Shown piece by piece: positions 19,332 to 30,019 of a DNA stretch of 64,000 nucleotides. Both the position numbers and the translations under genes were made by a program. The notes under the pieces are model-generated. The model was given only the letters and a program-made list of their open reading frames with translations, ran no database searches and had not been told where the DNA came from. Position 1 is the first letter of the stretch. Every line of letters begins with the position of its first letter. The stretch comes from Gammaproteobacteria bacterium (GTDB lineage Bacteria; Pseudomonadota; Gammaproteobacteria; JASBUN01): NCBI GenBank assembly GCA_030147845.1, contig JASBUN010000058.1, positions 124,001-188,000 of the forward strand, written 5' to 3'.

Positions 19332-20357
19332 TCAAGCAAACCATGGCTGCGGTCGACGCCACCAGTGTTTGATGGCGGCAGCGGTCACGCGGCGGCGCAC
19401 ACCGTCGCCTAATAACAGGTCCAGCGAGCGTAGCCGTCGATTGCGTAATGCATCAAGCAGGGGCGCAAACCAATCGCGTTCCAAATCCGTCATCGCCGTC
19501 ATCCATGCATCGCCGTCACCATACAGCCGATGATGATGGATTTGGTCGGCGACCACCAGTACCGGTTGTTCGTCAGCCGAAATCAAACAATCGACCGCGG
19601 TAGCCGGCAAGTTACGCACTACCGCGCCGCTAGACTGCGCCAGACCGCGGGCCAGGGGCTCGTCCGCCCACACTCGCGCCCATTGATTCGGCGTAACGTA
19701 GGGAAGTGCTCCCGCGCCCCACAGCCACAAGCTGTTGATGGTCGCGATACCGGCGCTTTCGCGTGTCTGATTGACGGCGCTGCCATGCAGCAACATTTGC
19801 ATTTCGGTCAATGTCCGCAGCCAGTGTGCGTCATCGAGCCCACTCGGTAAATAGTGCCGAACGTCGTGCCCGATCACCTGCTCCAACGGTTCGGTTTGCA
19901 GGCTTGCCGGTTGCGGCAGGCGTAAATACCAGCGGTCCGCTACCGGCGCGTGGAAGCACCAGTGCTGATCACAATAGAATGAATTCAACTCGGCGACCAG
20001 CGCCTCCGCTTCAGCCGGTTCGATATCGAGTAGCGCCGGACCAAACAGCAACAGCCGATCCTGGTCGGCACGCAGATGCACCGGATCTGCGCGTAGCCAC
20101 CATCCGTCATCGGTTTCGCTACTATCAGCCAGATGCGTGAGTGGCGCCACCGGCGGGTATGGCAGCGGCACACCCCACAGCGCGCACAACGCCGCTACCA
20201 TTGCAGTCGGTACACTTTCCTGCACGCGGCTGCGCGACATGAGCCGTTCCAACGCCGGCAGTCGCCCGATCCGCGGCGCAGCGTCGGTGAACTGCGGCGC
20301 GCACGGCGCAAAAATCGGCGCTATCAAGGTCAACTCGGCGGAAGTTGCGGGGGGCAT
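19332..20357 (-). CDS. Conserved protein of the recJ neighbourhood, often annotated phosphoglycerate-mutase-like
   Basis: This 341-residue cytoplasmic protein has no signal peptide or membrane helix. Conserved-looking segments are LIAPIFAPC at the N-terminus, RADPVHLRADQDRLLLFG (about 88-105), NSLWLWGAGALP (about 205-216) and the C-terminal RRRVTAAAIKHWWRRPQPW. The WGAG and RADPVHLRADQD segments match a family I recall as an alkaline-phosphatase-superfamily-like protein next to recJ, sometimes labelled cofactor-independent phosphoglycerate mutase. The catalytic metal ligands of that enzyme are not evident, so no enzymatic role is claimed. Confidence 0.75.
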   Translation of the reverse strand: MPPATSAELTLIAPIFAPCAPQFTDAAPRIGRLPALERLMSRSRVQESVPTAMVAALCALWGVPLPYPPVAPLTHLADSSETDDGWWLRADPVHLRADQDRLLLFGPALLDIEPAEAEALVAELNSFYCDQHWCFHAPVADRWYLRLPQPASLQTEPLEQVIGHDVRHYLPSGLDDAHWLRTLTEMQMLLHGSAVNQTRESAGIATINSLWLWGAGALPYVTPNQWARVWADEPLARGLAQSSGAVVRNLPATAVDCLISADEQPVLVVADQIHHHRLYGDGDAWMTAMTDLERDWFAPLLDALRNRRLRSLDLLLGDGVRRRVTAAAIKHWWRRPQPWFA

Positions 20358-20917
20358 GGGTCGCTATGATATCCGTTACGTATCATCAACGCTCGACGGA
20401 TCTAGCGCGACAAGCTCGGTAGCCGATATGCTTGCCGCCACAACCCCCTCTGAGCTCTCGGGAAGGTAATCCAGCAGCGCGGACAACGCGGCGGCGAAAA
20501 TAGATTCCTGCGGCTAAGCTCGGCGCATCGCTACTACCGTACGATGCGCATCGCGCACACAGTTCGCCGCTCCAGTTCCCGTATGCGCAGTCGCCCCGGT
20601 TCTGAACGTGCCGAAGGCGTGGACACAGGCGGATGAGGGAACGCGCCCGCAACCGGCGGTTCATTGAGCCAACATCGGCTCTGCCCGGACATTCCGCTCC
20701 TGGATCAAGCTATTCTCAACAACGAATACGGCGTTGGTGAAGTCGATTCCGCCTGGCGGACGCGGCGCCGCCCCGCCCGCGGGCGCAAGCACAATGGCGC
20801 GATACCTACGCTCGCCTCACCGGCAACGACCGTACGTCCGCCTCGGCCCTACGGCGCGCGGCCACTTCGTGACCGAAAGCCGCGGATGCCGACGCCGCGA
20901 CCATGGGCGTCGGGCCT
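20358..20917. other. 560-bp gap without a convincing gene
   Basis: Short open frames on both strands here have no recognisable domain, no good ribosome-binding site and unstable composition. One structure is visible: an 8-bp perfect inverted repeat GCGCATCG (20523-20530) / CGATGCGC (20542-20549), downstream of thrC on its coding strand, with no T-run. The segment near 20700-20917 is very GC-rich. Confidence 0.6.
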
Positions 20918-21997
20918 TCAGGCCATATGACCCAGAATGGTCTTCTTGACTGCATCCAACTCGGCATCGATGGTGATCAAACCGCCACTGCTTTGCTTGA
21001 TCGCCGTGTCCGGATCCTTGAGGCCATGACCGGTCAGCGTGCACACCAGCTTGCTACCTTCGGGGATTTTCCCCGACCGGATATCGCGCAGCGCGCCGGC
21101 CAACGAGGTTGCCGATGCCGGCTCACAGAAGACACCTTCACTTTGGGCTAACAGCTTCTGCGCGGCCAGAATTTCCTCGTCGCTGCATTCGTCGAACCAA
21201 CCCTTGGATTGCTCTTTGACCTTCCAGGCCTTGTCCCAACTTTGCGGATGACCGATGCGAATGGCGGTGGCGACCGTTTCCGGGTTGTCCACCATCTGCC
21301 CACGCATGAACGGCGCCGCCCCGGCGGCTTGATAGCCCACCATCACCGGGCGGCTGTTGACGATACCGTGCTCGTGATACTCAGAGTAGCCCATCCAGTG
21401 TGCGGTGATATTGCCGGCATTGCCAACCGGGATACAGTGGTAGTCGGGCGCCGTACCGAGTTCTTCCAGAATCTCGAAGGCAGCAGTCTTCTGTCCCTGT
21501 AAGCGGAATGGGTTAATTGAATTGACGATAGTCACGGGCGCATGCTCGGCAACATCTTTGACCAGCTGCATGCCGGCATCGAAATTACCTCTGATCTGGA
21601 TCACCACGGCACCATGCATCATGGCTTGGGCCAATTTTCCGAGTGCAATCTTGCCGTCCGGGATCAACACGAAGGCCGTGATGCCGGCGCGCGCCGCGTA
21701 GGCTGCTGCAGCGGCGGAAGTGTTGCCGGTGGACGCGCAGATGATCGCGCGGCTACCCTCTTCCACGGCCTTGGTCACCGCCATGGTCATGCCGCGATCT
21801 TTGAACGAACCGGTCGGATTCAAGCCTTCGTATTTGACATAGATATCGACGTCCTTACCGAGCGCCGCCGGAACGTTGTTCAAGCGGATGAGCGGCGTAT
21901 TGCCCTCACCCAAGCTGATAATGCGGGTGTCGTCACGAATCGGTAAGCGGTCGCGATACTTATCGATCAGGCCGGTATAACGTGGTCTGAATGGCAT
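20918..21997 (-). CDS. thrC: Threonine synthase
   Basis: This 359-residue PLP enzyme converts O-phosphohomoserine to threonine. The PLP-lysine motif [11 protein letters not shown] (Lys near residue 63), the [18 protein letters not shown] phosphate-binding region and the [15 protein letters not shown] glycine-rich loop are all present. The length fits the short threonine synthase class typical of gammaproteobacteria such as Pseudomonas and of Gram-positives. It follows hom by 76 bp on the same strand. Confidence 0.96.
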   Translation of the reverse strand: MPFRPRYTGLIDKYRDRLPIRDDTRIISLGEGNTPLIRLNNVPAALGKDVDIYVKYEGLNPTGSFKDRGMTMAVTKAVEEGSRAIICASTGNTSAAAAAYAARAGITAFVLIPDGKIALGKLAQAMMHGAVVIQIRGNFDAGMQLVKDVAEHAPVTIVNSINPFRLQGQKTAAFEILEELGTAPDYHCIPVGNAGNITAHWMGYSEYHEHGIVNSRPVMVGYQAAGAAPFMRGQMVDNPETVATAIRIGHPQSWDKAWKVKEQSKGWFDECSDEEILAAQKLLAQSEGVFCEPASATSLAGALRDIRSGKIPEGSKLVCTLTGHGLKDPDTAIKQSSGGLITIDAELDAVKKTILGHMA

Positions 21998-22073
21998 AAC
22001 AGTTCACCTGTGAATTAAATTCGCGCGACGGCACGGCGCCGTCGCCTTGGTTCAAAAATACCGCGCTCCGCGC

Positions 22074-23384
22074 TCAGGACAGATCTTCGAGCCGAATACG
22101 CATCACGGTACCGGTGATTGAGTCCAGCGCCTCGATTTGCCTCAGTGCCTCGTCCATCTGCTTCTCGCGTATACGATGCGTCAACATGATGACCGGCACG
22201 GTGTCGGCTTCCGGCAGCGGCTCTTTCTGCAGGATAGCCTCAATACTGATGCCCAGGTTGCCGAGAATGTGCGTCACGTCGGCCAGCACGCCGGGGCGGT
22301 CCAGCGCTTGCATGCGCAAATAGTAGGCTGTCTCGACCTCGGCCATCGGCAGGATTGCGACGTCCGCCAGGGCATCGGGCTGGAAGGCCAGATGCGGCAC
22401 GCGATTACCCGGATCGGCGGTCAGCACGCGCGCGACGTCAACCAGATCGGCTACCACCGCCGAGGCGGTTGGCTCGGAACCGGCACCGGCGCCATAGTAC
22501 AGCGTCGGGCCAACGGCATCGGCGCTGACCAGCACTGCATTCATCACACCGTTGACATTCGCAATCAGGCGTCGGTGCGGAATGAGCGTCGGGTGCACGC
22601 GCATTTCAATACCGTCCGGAGTGCGTCGGGCGATACCGAGATGTTTGATGCGATAACCAAATTGTTCGGCGTAGTCGACATCTTCACGCGTGATATGGCC
22701 GATACCCTCCGTATAGACCTTGTCAAACTGCAGCGGCACGCCGAAGGCGATGGAACCCAGTATGGTCAACTTGTGAGCGGCGTCGATACCCTCGATGTCG
22801 AACGTCGGATCGGCTTCGGCATAACCTAACCGCTGGGCTTCCGCCAATACGTCGGCAAAGTCGCGGTCTTTTTCGCGCATCTCGGTCAGAATGAAATTGC
22901 CGGTACCATTGATAATACCGGCGACCCATTGGATACGGTTGCCGGCCAACCCTTCGCGGATCGCTTTGATGATCGGTATGCCGCCGGCCACGGCGGCTTC
23001 GAACGCGACCATGACACCGGACTCATGCGCGGCGGCAAAAATTTCATTGCCGTATTTCGCGATCAAGGCCTTGTTGGCGGTGACTACATGCTTGCCGTTA
23101 TGGATTGCCTGCAACACCAGTTCGCGCGCCGGATCATAGCCACCAATCAGTTCAACGACGACGTCGATATCCGGGTTATCGACCAATTCGAATGCATTTT
23201 CCGTGAACCGGGTATTGCCGAGTTCGGCCATCCATTGCGGAGATACGTCGCGGGCGGCAACATGCGTGATCTCAATGCCGCGCCCGGCACGCCGGGTGAT
23301 CTCGGCGGCATTGCGCTTGAGCACCCGAAAAGTGCCCCCGCCGACCGTACCAAGACCGAGCAGCCCAACCCTAACTGGATTCAA
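22074..23384 (-). CDS. hom: Homoserine dehydrogenase
   Basis: This 436-residue enzyme reduces aspartate semialdehyde to homoserine. It has the NAD(P) fold [16 protein letters not shown] (about 8-23) and the catalytic core segments [21 protein letters not shown] and [13 protein letters not shown]-terminal ACT regulatory domain starts around 350 ([20 protein letters not shown]) and probably senses threonine. It overlaps the alaC stop by 4 bp and precedes thrC. It is monofunctional, not fused to aspartokinase. Confidence 0.96.
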   Translation of the reverse strand: MNPVRVGLLGLGTVGGGTFRVLKRNAAEITRRAGRGIEITHVAARDVSPQWMAELGNTRFTENAFELVDNPDIDVVVELIGGYDPARELVLQAIHNGKHVVTANKALIAKYGNEIFAAAHESGVMVAFEAAVAGGIPIIKAIREGLAGNRIQWVAGIINGTGNFILTEMREKDRDFADVLAEAQRLGYAEADPTFDIEGIDAAHKLTILGSIAFGVPLQFDKVYTEGIGHITREDVDYAEQFGYRIKHLGIARRTPDGIEMRVHPTLIPHRRLIANVNGVMNAVLVSADAVGPTLYYGAGAGSEPTASAVVADLVDVARVLTADPGNRVPHLAFQPDALADVAILPMAEVETAYYLRMQALDRPGVLADVTHILGNLGISIEAILQKEPLPEADTVPVIMLTHRIREKQMDEALRQIEALDSITGTVMRIRLEDLS

Positions 23385-24592
23385 TTGTGCTCTCCCACTA
23401 CCTGCTTGAGCACGTTGTCTTTTTTGAACATGGCGCGGATACCACGCACGGCCTGACGTGTGCGATGCACATTTTCGATCAAGCCGAAACGCATGTGATC
23501 GTCGCCGTAGTCACCAAAACCGATACCCGGCGACGCCGCGACCTTGGCGTCGACCAAAAGCTTTTTGGCAAATTCCAACGAACCCATGTGTCGATACGGC
23601 TCGGGAATCGGCGCCCACACGAACATGGTGCCTTTCGGCGGCTCGATATCCCAACCAATCGCGTTCAAGCCGCCGCACAGCACGTCGCGGCGCGACTGAT
23701 ACATGCCGGCGATTTCGTGCACGCAATCCTGCGGGCCTTCGAGCGCAGCGATGGCGGCCACCTGGATCGGCGTGAACATGCCATAATCGAGGTAGGACTT
23801 CATACGCGCCAAAGCCGCCACCAAGACCGGATTGCCGCACATGAAGCCGACCCGCCAACCCGGCATGCTGTAGGTCTTGGACAGCGAATAGAATTCGACC
23901 GCGACGTCCTTTGCCCCAGGCACTTGCAAAATTGAAGGCGCGCGGTAACCGTCGTAGACAATCTCCGCATAAGCCAAATCGTGCACTACCCAGATACCGT
24001 GTTCGCGCGCAATGTCGATCACTTTGACGAAAAAATCCAGCTCCACACACTGCGCGGTGGGATTGGCCGGGAAGTTGAGCACCAACATTTTCGGTTTCGG
24101 CCACGAGTCCTTAATGGCTTTTTCCAATTCGGCGAAAAAATCCGTGCCGGCCGCCAACGGCACATGACGGATGTCGGCGCCGGCGATGACGAAGCCGTAA
24201 GGATGAATTGGATAAGCCGGATTCGGTACCAGCACAGCATCACCGGGACCCATCGTGGCGAGCGCCAAGTGCGCCAGCCCTTCCTTTGAGCCGATGGTGA
24301 CGATGGCCTCGCTCTCGGGATCCAAATCGACACCAAAGCGCGTACCGTACCAATTGCAAATGGCGCGGCGCAGACGCGGTATACCGCGCGAAACCGAATA
24401 GCGATGAGTGTCGTCGCGCTGGGCCGCTTCCACCAATTTGTCGACGATATGGCGCGGCGTCGGCTGGTCGGGATTACCCATGCCAAAGTCAATGATGTCT
24501 TCACCGCGCGCGCGCGCCTGCGCCTTCAACTCATTGACGATATTGAAAACGTAGGGCGGTAAGCGTTTGATTCTTGGGAATTCGTCTATCAA
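23381..24592 (-). CDS. alaC: Alanine transaminase AlaC-type aminotransferase
   Basis: This 403-residue class I PLP aminotransferase has the Schiff-base lysine in [16 protein letters not shown] (about 238-253) and the [13 protein letters not shown] and [15 protein letters not shown] substrate/PLP motifs. Family members make alanine from pyruvate and glutamate. The order alaC-hom-thrC on one strand, with 4-bp coupling to hom, is typical of many beta- and gammaproteobacteria. An alternative class I activity, such as LL-diaminopimelate-like transamination, cannot be excluded. Confidence 0.93.
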   Translation of the reverse strand: MIDEFPRIKRLPPYVFNIVNELKAQARARGEDIIDFGMGNPDQPTPRHIVDKLVEAAQRDDTHRYSVSRGIPRLRRAICNWYGTRFGVDLDPESEAIVTIGSKEGLAHLALATMGPGDAVLVPNPAYPIHPYGFVIAGADIRHVPLAAGTDFFAELEKAIKDSWPKPKMLVLNFPANPTAQCVELDFFVKVIDIAREHGIWVVHDLAYAEIVYDGYRAPSILQVPGAKDVAVEFYSLSKTYSMPGWRVGFMCGNPVLVAALARMKSYLDYGMFTPIQVAAIAALEGPQDCVHEIAGMYQSRRDVLCGGLNAIGWDIEPPKGTMFVWAPIPEPYRHMGSLEFAKKLLVDAKVAASPGIGFGDYGDDHMRFGLIENVHRTRQAVRGIRAMFKKDNVLKQVVGEHN

Positions 24593-24785
24593 GGTCGCAA
24601 CCCGAAAGTAAAAAGTCGCCGCACATCATGCGGTTATACGGTAAAACCGCTCAACGATACTGGCAAGTGCAGGGCCTGTCAATTGCCGGCCAGCGCTTCG
24701 GCGCTTGCCTCGCGCGCGCATGCGGCGCTACCCTGAAGCCCGAATCGATCCGCCCATGGCCGGCCGGCAACGCAACCACTCAGCG

Positions 24786-25157
24786 ATGAAACTCAGCCTC
24801 GACGACAATTCCAGCCACAACCTCATCCGTGCCTACACGCAGGGCCGACTTACGGTCAACGAAGAGACCATCACCGCCAGCGTCATATTAACCCCGGACG
24901 CCGTCGTACACGACTGGCCACCGCAACATTTCGAAGATTTATGCGTAGAGCATATCGAGTGTATCACCCAACTGCAGCCCGAAATCATTCTCTTGGGTAC
25001 GGGTGCCGGGCTGCGCTTCCCGTCAGCCGAGATGATGCATCACGCGTTGCGTAAACATATTGGCATCGAGGTCATGGATACTGCTGCCGCGTGTCGTACA
25101 TACAACATCCTGTGCATGGAAGGACGCAAGGTTGCGGCGGCTCTGCTGATGATCTAA
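24786..25157 (+). CDS. Mth938-domain protein (DUF498 family)
   Basis: This 123-residue protein starts at ATG 24786; the frame is open upstream to 24705, but that part looks non-coding. The Mth938 fold is recognised from VILTPDAVVHDWPP, EIILLGTGAGLRFPS and the terminal IEVMDTAAACRTYNILCMEGRKVAAALLMI pattern. Relatives include mitochondrial NDUFAF3, a complex I assembly factor; the bacterial role is unknown. It is convergent with rpoS. Confidence 0.88.
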   Translation: MKLSLDDNSSHNLIRAYTQGRLTVNEETITASVILTPDAVVHDWPPQHFEDLCVEHIECITQLQPEIILLGTGAGLRFPSAEMMHHALRKHIGIEVMDTAAACRTYNILCMEGRKVAAALLMI

Positions 25158-25171
25158 GAGGAGTCTCACAC

Positions 25172-25187
25172 AGCCGCGAGCGCGGCT
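25172..25187. repeat. Short GC hairpin at the rpoS stop
   Basis: AGCCGC and GCGGCT pair around a 4-nt GAGC loop, overlapping the last bases of rpoS in the gap between convergent genes. There is no T-run on either side, so it is at most a weak terminator or mRNA end structure. Confidence 0.3.
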
Positions 25188-26235
25188 ATTTCAGCAACGT
25201 TTCTTCGGAAAACCCTTCACTTTCGAGAATCTCTCGCAGACGCCTGAGCGCATCCATTTGAATTTGCCGGACCCGCTCGCGCGTGACACCAATCTCCTGC
25301 CCAACCTCTTCGAGCGTCGAGCGATCAAAACCGTGCAGACCAAAACGCCGCTCAACGACCTCACGCTGTTTGTCATTAAGTCGCAGCAACCACTGCTCGA
25401 GGTTGTGATGCACATTTTCATTCTGCAGGACGGTGGCGGGGTCTACATTATTTTCATCCGGAATCGCGTCCAACAACATACGATCTTCGTCGTCACCGAT
25501 CGGTGTATCAACCGATGCGATGCGCTCGTTGAGTCCCAACATACGCTTAACTTCGCCGATCGGCTTGTCTAATAGAGCCGCGATTTCCTCGGCGCTCGGA
25601 TCACGTTCCAAGTCTTGCGCCAAACGACGCGCCGCACGCAAGTAAAAATTGATCTCTTTAACCACGTGGATCGGCAAACGAATGGTGCGAGTCTGATTCA
25701 TGATGGCGCGCTCGATGGTCTGGCGTATCCACCATGTGGCATAGGTAGAAAAACGAAAGCCGCGCTCGGGATCGAATTTTTCGACAGCGCGAATCAGCCC
25801 CAAATTACCCTCTTCAATCAGATCCAATAGGGCCAAACCGCGATTCATGTAGCGCCGCGCGATTTTCACCACCAAGCGTAGATTGCTTTCGATCATGCGT
25901 CGGCGAGCCGCCTCGTCACCGCGCTGTGCGAGGCGCGAAAAATGCACCTCTTCCTCCGCACTCAGTAACGGCGAAAATCCGATCTCATTGAGATAAAGGC
26001 GCGTCGCATCCATATGACCATCGAGGAATTCACCGGCGCGGAAAATCTGTTCCTCTACGGCATCGCCAACATCTTCGCCGGGCGCGGCGGCGTCAACGAG
26101 ATCTGCGTCACCGAGCGCTTCCACGCCCGGTTCCAGCTCGACAGACTCCAACTCTTCGTCGCTGACAAGCTCCGATGGCAGGCTCGGGCCGGCCGACGAA
26201 GGTGTATCTGACGTAGCGTTGCGACGCCTCGGCAT
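25186..26235 (-). CDS. rpoS: RNA polymerase sigma factor RpoS
   Basis: This 349-residue group 2 sigma factor of stationary phase and general stress is close to the E. coli length of 330. An acidic N-terminal extension (about 1-70) precedes region 1.2 ([16 protein letters not shown]). Region 2 includes [22 protein letters not shown] and [20 protein letters not shown]. Region 3 contains [16 protein letters not shown], and region 4.2 [20 protein letters not shown]. The upstream nlpD and pcm-surE genes match the standard rpoS locus, in which an rpoS promoter usually lies inside nlpD. Confidence 0.97.
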   Translation of the reverse strand: MPRRRNATSDTPSSAGPSLPSELVSDEELESVELEPGVEALGDADLVDAAAPGEDVGDAVEEQIFRAGEFLDGHMDATRLYLNEIGFSPLLSAEEEVHFSRLAQRGDEAARRRMIESNLRLVVKIARRYMNRGLALLDLIEEGNLGLIRAVEKFDPERGFRFSTYATWWIRQTIERAIMNQTRTIRLPIHVVKEINFYLRAARRLAQDLERDPSAEEIAALLDKPIGEVKRMLGLNERIASVDTPIGDDEDRMLLDAIPDENNVDPATVLQNENVHHNLEQWLLRLNDKQREVVERRFGLHGFDRSTLEEVGQEIGVTRERVRQIQMDALRRLREILESEGFSEETLLK

Positions 26236-26435
26236 TATGTCCTCCTATCTGCCGTCGACACGTGAAGGATCTCGATACTTGTGCCTCATTGTCACGTCGC
26301 CTTAGCGACGCCACCGACGCCAATCGCGAACACAAGCCCGGGGGTGGGCAACAGGTCTGCGCAAGAGTCGTCTGTAAACAATTTAACTGTGTTTTGCTCC
26401 CGACACAATCGGTGTCGCAAGCACGCGGATGCACA

Positions 26436-27164
26436 TCATCTTTTTGGCAAATACGGGACCGGGTCGACCGCCTTGCCATTACGCCGGATTTCGAAATGGA
26501 GCATCGTGCGCGTGGTACCGGTACTGCCCATGTCGGCAATTTGCTGTCCGGCACGCACACGATCGCCGTCTTTGACCAGCAGTTTCTGGTTGTGCGCGTA
26601 GGCGCTGAAATAAATTCGATTATGCTTGATGATGATGAGCTTACCGTAACGAATCAAGCCGGAACCACTGTAAACGACTTCGCCGGCGGCGGCAGCGACC
26701 ACGGGCTGTCCGCTGCGCCCGCCGATGTCGATACCCTTCTTGCCCGGATCTTCAGCCGAATAGGCGTGTAGTAGCGGGCCTCGCGTCGGCCAAACCCAGC
26801 GTAGATGCCCGACATCGGTCGCCGCGCGGGTGGGTTTGTTACTGCGCGCCGTCTCACGCCTGGCACGCGACGGCGCGCGCGCGGGAGCATGACGGACACG
26901 CCGGGGATACAACAAAATTTTTTGTCCGGGATAGATACGATAAGGTTTGGGAATGCCGTTCCAGCGCGCCACTTCGCGGTAATCGTAGCCGTAGGACGAA
27001 GAGATGGAGTACAAAGACTCGCCTGATCTGACGATGTGATAACCGCGGCTACGATGTGGATGTGTACTGAGATCGCTTACCGGCGCCAGCGGCGCACCGG
27101 CGCAACCCTGCACAACCAGCAGGATGGCAATAACAAAAACTCTCGTTGACGCCTTGGCAACCAT
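26436..27164 (-). CDS. nlpD: NlpD-type lipoprotein: LysM plus degenerate LytM domain
   Basis: This 242-residue outer-membrane lipoprotein has a lipobox VQGC near residue 21, a LysM peptidoglycan-binding domain (HIVRSGESLYSISSSYGYDY to YPGQKILLYP) and a C-terminal LytM/M23 domain (GIDIGGRSGQPVVAAAAGEV onward). The first zinc-ligand His of M23 peptidases is replaced in KKGIDIGG, so it is probably a non-catalytic activator of an amidase, as in E. coli NlpD. The start overlaps the yqaA stop (TGATG). A 200-bp gap separates it from rpoS. Confidence 0.94.
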   Translation of the reverse strand: MVAKASTRVFVIAILLVVQGCAGAPLAPVSDLSTHPHRSRGYHIVRSGESLYSISSSYGYDYREVARWNGIPKPYRIYPGQKILLYPRRVRHAPARAPSRARRETARSNKPTRAATDVGHLRWVWPTRGPLLHAYSAEDPGKKGIDIGGRSGQPVVAAAAGEVVYSGSGLIRYGKLIIIKHNRIYFSAYAHNQKLLVKDGDRVRAGQQIADMGSTGTTRTMLHFEIRRNGKAVDPVPYLPKR

Positions 27165-27745
27165 CAGCTCCTGAGAATGAAGAACATCGCCACCGCGACG
27201 ACAATGACCACCCAGCCGACGCGATCAATATACTCGCGCAGCGTGCGCTCCATGCGCTCGCCACCCCAGACCATCAGTCCGGCAACCAGAAAGAACCGCG
27301 CACCACGACCAAATAGCGAGGCGATGAAAAATGGCGCCAACGGCATGACCACTACACCGGCGGTGATGGTGAAGATTTTGTAGGGAACCGGCGTGAAGCC
27401 GGCCAGGAATACCGCCCAAAATCCCCAGCGGCCGAACCACTCATGCACGCGCTCAAAAGCCGGACCATAACCGCGCTGATGCAAAAACGGCTGAATCAGA
27501 TCATAGGCGAACATGCCGATAAAATACCCGAGTACGCCGCCCAACGCCGACGCCACCGTTGCCAACGCCGCATAGCGCCATGCGCGATCCGGTCGGCGTA
27601 AAGCCATCGGCGCCAGCATCACATCCGGCGGAATCGGAAAAAATGAACTCTCGGCGAAGCTCAAGCCGGCCAAATAGCGCGGCGCGTGACGATGTCCCGC
27701 CCATGACATGGTCTTATCGTACAGCCGTGACAGCGCGCGCTTCAA
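27164..27745 (-). CDS. yqaA: YqaA-family DedA-like membrane protein
   Basis: This 193-residue protein starts at TTG 27745 behind a strong GGAGGTGAG site and overlaps the pcm stop. It belongs to the SNARE-associated (DedA/VTT) superfamily. It shows [20 protein letters not shown], the helical [14 protein letters not shown] segment, and [19 protein letters not shown] with the conserved F/Y-x-P turn. DedA proteins support membrane lipid and proton homeostasis, with some shown to flip lipid carriers. Here only family membership is claimed. Confidence 0.9.
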   Translation of the reverse strand: MKRALSRLYDKTMSWAGHRHAPRYLAGLSFAESSFFPIPPDVMLAPMALRRPDRAWRYAALATVASALGGVLGYFIGMFAYDLIQPFLHQRGYGPAFERVHEWFGRWGFWAVFLAGFTPVPYKIFTITAGVVVMPLAPFFIASLFGRGARFFLVAGLMVWGGERMERTLREYIDRVGWVVIVVAVAMFFILRS

Positions 27746-28410
27746 ATCTCACCTCCGAGCAGTGGAACGAACGTTACCGGTTCGTAGATATCCTGCATGT
27801 ACTGATCTTCGGTGCGCGTAATCACCGTCAGGTGCTGCTGACCCTGAATACCGACCGGAATCACCATGCGGCCGCCAATTTTTAACTGACCGAGCAACTC
27901 TGACGGGATTTCCTCGGGCGCCGCCGTGACCAAAATGCCGTCGTAGGGCGCATGCTCTTTCCAGCCCCATTGACCGTCCGTGTGGCGATTACGGATATTG
28001 CTCAGGCGTAATTGGCGAAAGCGCCGGCGCGCTTGCTGTAGTAGCGCCTCAATACGCTCTACCGTATAGACGTCCGGCACCAATTGCGCCAGCACCGCGG
28101 TCTGATAGCCGCAACCGGTACCAACCTCCAGTACGCGGCGCGGCGTTTCATTCGCCAACAGCAGTTCCGTCATGCGTGCGACGATGTAGGGCTGTGAAAT
28201 AGTTTGGCTGTAGCCGATCGGCAATGCTGTATCTTCATAGGCGCGACTCGCCAAAGCTTCATCCACAAACAGGTGGCGCGGTGTCTGTAAAATCACCTCC
28301 AGCACGGCCGCGCTCATTACACCTTTCTCGCGCAAGCGCCGCACCAAGCGTTCACGAGTGCGTTGCGAGGTCATACCGATGCCGCGAATCATCGATTCGG
28401 TCAACTTCAC
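27742..28410 (-). CDS. pcm: Protein-L-isoaspartate O-methyltransferase
   Basis: This 222-residue enzyme starts at GTG 28410, which sits 8 nt after an AGGAG site and 2 bp past the surE stop; the open frame extends to 28437. SAM-binding motif I is [18 protein letters not shown] (about 86-103). PCM repairs isoaspartyl damage in ageing proteins by methylation. Surrounding motifs [17 protein letters not shown] and GGRMVIPVG are typical. The surE-pcm-nlpD-rpoS order is classic. Confidence 0.96.
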   Translation of the reverse strand: MKLTESMIRGIGMTSQRTRERLVRRLREKGVMSAAVLEVILQTPRHLFVDEALASRAYEDTALPIGYSQTISQPYIVARMTELLLANETPRRVLEVGTGCGYQTAVLAQLVPDVYTVERIEALLQQARRRFRQLRLSNIRNRHTDGQWGWKEHAPYDGILVTAAPEEIPSELLGQLKIGGRMVIPVGIQGQQHLTVITRTEDQYMQDIYEPVTFVPLLGGEI

Positions 28411-28411
28411 T

Positions 28412-29161
28412 TCAACGACTCCTAATCCAGTCGGCAACGTTCTCTAAAGCGGCATATTGCGTTAAATCCACGTGGATCGGCGTAATCGAAACGTGGCCGG
28501 TGCGCACGGCGTGAAAATCGGTGCCCGGGCCGGCATCCTGTTCAGCACCGGCCGGCCCGACCCAATAGATTGGGCGTCCACGCGGGTCTGTTCCTTTGAC
28601 CACCGGCTCGGCTTTGTGGCGATGCCCGAGGCGGGTAGCTTCCAAGCCTTCGATTTGATCCCAAGGCACGTCCGGAACGTTGACGTTGAGAATGGTGTCG
28701 CTCGGTAGCGGATTGGCGCACAGGCGCTCCACCAGTTCCATCGCTACGCGCGCCGCCGTGTCATAATGGTGCGGTGGCTGGCGCGTAACCAGCGATACCG
28801 CGATGCCCGGGAACCCCAAAAAACGCCCTTCCATAGCCGCCGCTACCGTGCCGGAGTAGATCACATCATCGCCCAGGTTGGCACCGGCGTTAATACCGGA
28901 CACGACCATATCGGGTTCCTGCTCCAGCAAGCCGGTAATCCCCAAGTGGACGCAATCGGTTGGTGTACCATCTACACAGATAACGCGGTTATCCAGGTGA
29001 CGCGCCCGCAATGGCGTATCGAGCGTAAGCGAATTGCTGGCGCCGCTGCGATCCCGTTCCGGCGCAACCACGGTAATGTCGGCGATGCTGCCAAGAACCT
29101 GTGCGAGGATGAGTATGCCGGTGGCTTGATAGCCGTCGTCGTTACTAATGAGAATGCGCAT
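28412..29161 (-). CDS. surE: 5'/3'-nucleotidase SurE
   Basis: This 249-residue enzyme starts at ATG 29161 ([15 protein letters not shown]). The frame is open for 58 codons further upstream, but that part crosses the intergenic palindrome and is not conserved. The metal-binding Asp-Asp pair is in ISNDDG, followed by [17 protein letters not shown] and the [21 protein letters not shown] loop. SurE dephosphorylates nucleoside monophosphates and contributes to stationary-phase survival. It is first in surE-pcm-yqaA-nlpD. Confidence 0.96.
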   Translation of the reverse strand: MRILISNDDGYQATGILILAQVLGSIADITVVAPERDRSGASNSLTLDTPLRARHLDNRVICVDGTPTDCVHLGITGLLEQEPDMVVSGINAGANLGDDVIYSGTVAAAMEGRFLGFPGIAVSLVTRQPPHHYDTAARVAMELVERLCANPLPSDTILNVNVPDVPWDQIEGLEATRLGHRHKAEPVVKGTDPRGRPIYWVGPAGAEQDAGPGTDFHAVRTGHVSITPIHVDLTQYAALENVADWIRSR

Positions 29162-29234
29162 ATTGGCTAAGGCTAGGCATGTATCGTGTCGCCGAGGTAG
29201 TTGATTGCACACTATAACTTGAATCGGCGCACGG

Positions 29235-29250
29235 CGCACACATGTGTGCG
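29235..29250. repeat. 16-bp perfect palindrome between surE and smr
   Basis: CGCACACATGTGTGCG is a perfect palindrome in the divergent promoter region. It could be an operator; no regulator can be assigned from sequence. Confidence 0.45.
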
Positions 29251-29336
29251 GTTTGTACGGCTTACGTTGGCTATCGTCCGCTCCGCGCAGCACTTGAGCC
29301 GACGTCGCGAAGCGGAGTTTGGGCGCGCAGCCCAAT

Positions 29337-29365
29337 TTGGGTCACAGGGTCGGTTGTCGTATACT
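29337..29365 (+). promoter_or_regulatory. Candidate sigma70 promoter of the Smr gene
   Basis: TTGGGT (29337-29342) and TATACT (29360-29365) are separated by 17 nt. The -10 matches five of six positions. The Smr gene start is about 57 bp downstream. Confidence 0.45.
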
Positions 29366-29422
29366 CATGGCTCCACATGAGCGCGCCTAAGCCGTTGACG
29401 GTAAAGCGCTATGGAGCACGGC

Positions 29423-29965
29423 ATGGCCGACGACCGCCCGCCCAGCGACGACGATTTGCTGCTGTTTCGTAAACACATCGGCAGCGTGCGCCGTGTGCGG
29501 CAAACCACAATAGAGCCCGAACGAAAGCAACTCCATCCCGTTCCACGCAAAACGATTGAAGATGAACAACAAGTGTTGCGGGACATGTTATCCGATGTAT
29601 TCCCTGGCGACGAAATCGAAACCGGCGAAGAAATGCTGTTCGCGCGCCCAGGCATACAGCATCGGGTGCTACGCAAATTGCGCCGTGGTCAGTTTAGTGT
29701 TCGCGCGGAATTAGATCTACACGGCATGACCGTGCCTATGGCACGACAGGCATTGAGCACTTTTTTACAACGCTGCCGCGGCGACAATCAGCGCTGCGTG
29801 CGCATCATTCACGGCAAAGGCCATCGTTCCAACCACCGCGGGCCGGTATTGAAAACCGCCGTGCACGGCTGGTTACCCCAACGTGATGAGGTATTAGCGT
29901 TTTGCTCCGCGATCCCGGCCCACGGCGGCACTGGTGCAGTGTATGTGCTACTCAAACGCCGCTGA
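29423..29965 (+). CDS. Smr-domain protein (SmrA/SmrB-like putative nuclease)
   Basis: This protein of about 180 residues starts at ATG 29423, with a GGAG site 6 nt upstream; ATG 29411 is an alternative. The C-terminal Smr domain has all three motifs: ELDLHGMTVPMARQAL, IIHGKGHRS and AHGGTGAVYVLLKR. Bacterial SmrB cleaves mRNA at collided ribosomes; MutS2-type Smr domains nick DNA. The N-terminus (about 1-85) is a charged linker without a recognised domain. The gene is monocistronic. Confidence 0.9.
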   Translation: MADDRPPSDDDLLLFRKHIGSVRRVRQTTIEPERKQLHPVPRKTIEDEQQVLRDMLSDVFPGDEIETGEEMLFARPGIQHRVLRKLRRGQFSVRAELDLHGMTVPMARQALSTFLQRCRGDNQRCVRIIHGKGHRSNHRGPVLKTAVHGWLPQRDEVLAFCSAIPAHGGTGAVYVLLKRR

Positions 29966-30019
29966 CCGGGCCATGTTATAGCGATAGCACACTCCGGTTT
30001 CCCGTGGGCCACCGGCGCC

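Noticed and set aside
20386-20664. 92-codon minus-strand frame between the recJ-linked gene and thrC
   Set aside because: Arg/Cys-rich, no recognisable fold, no ribosome-binding site.
23511-24104. 197-codon minus-strand frame inside alaC
   Set aside because: It is a shadow of the alaC reading frame in a GC-rich gene.
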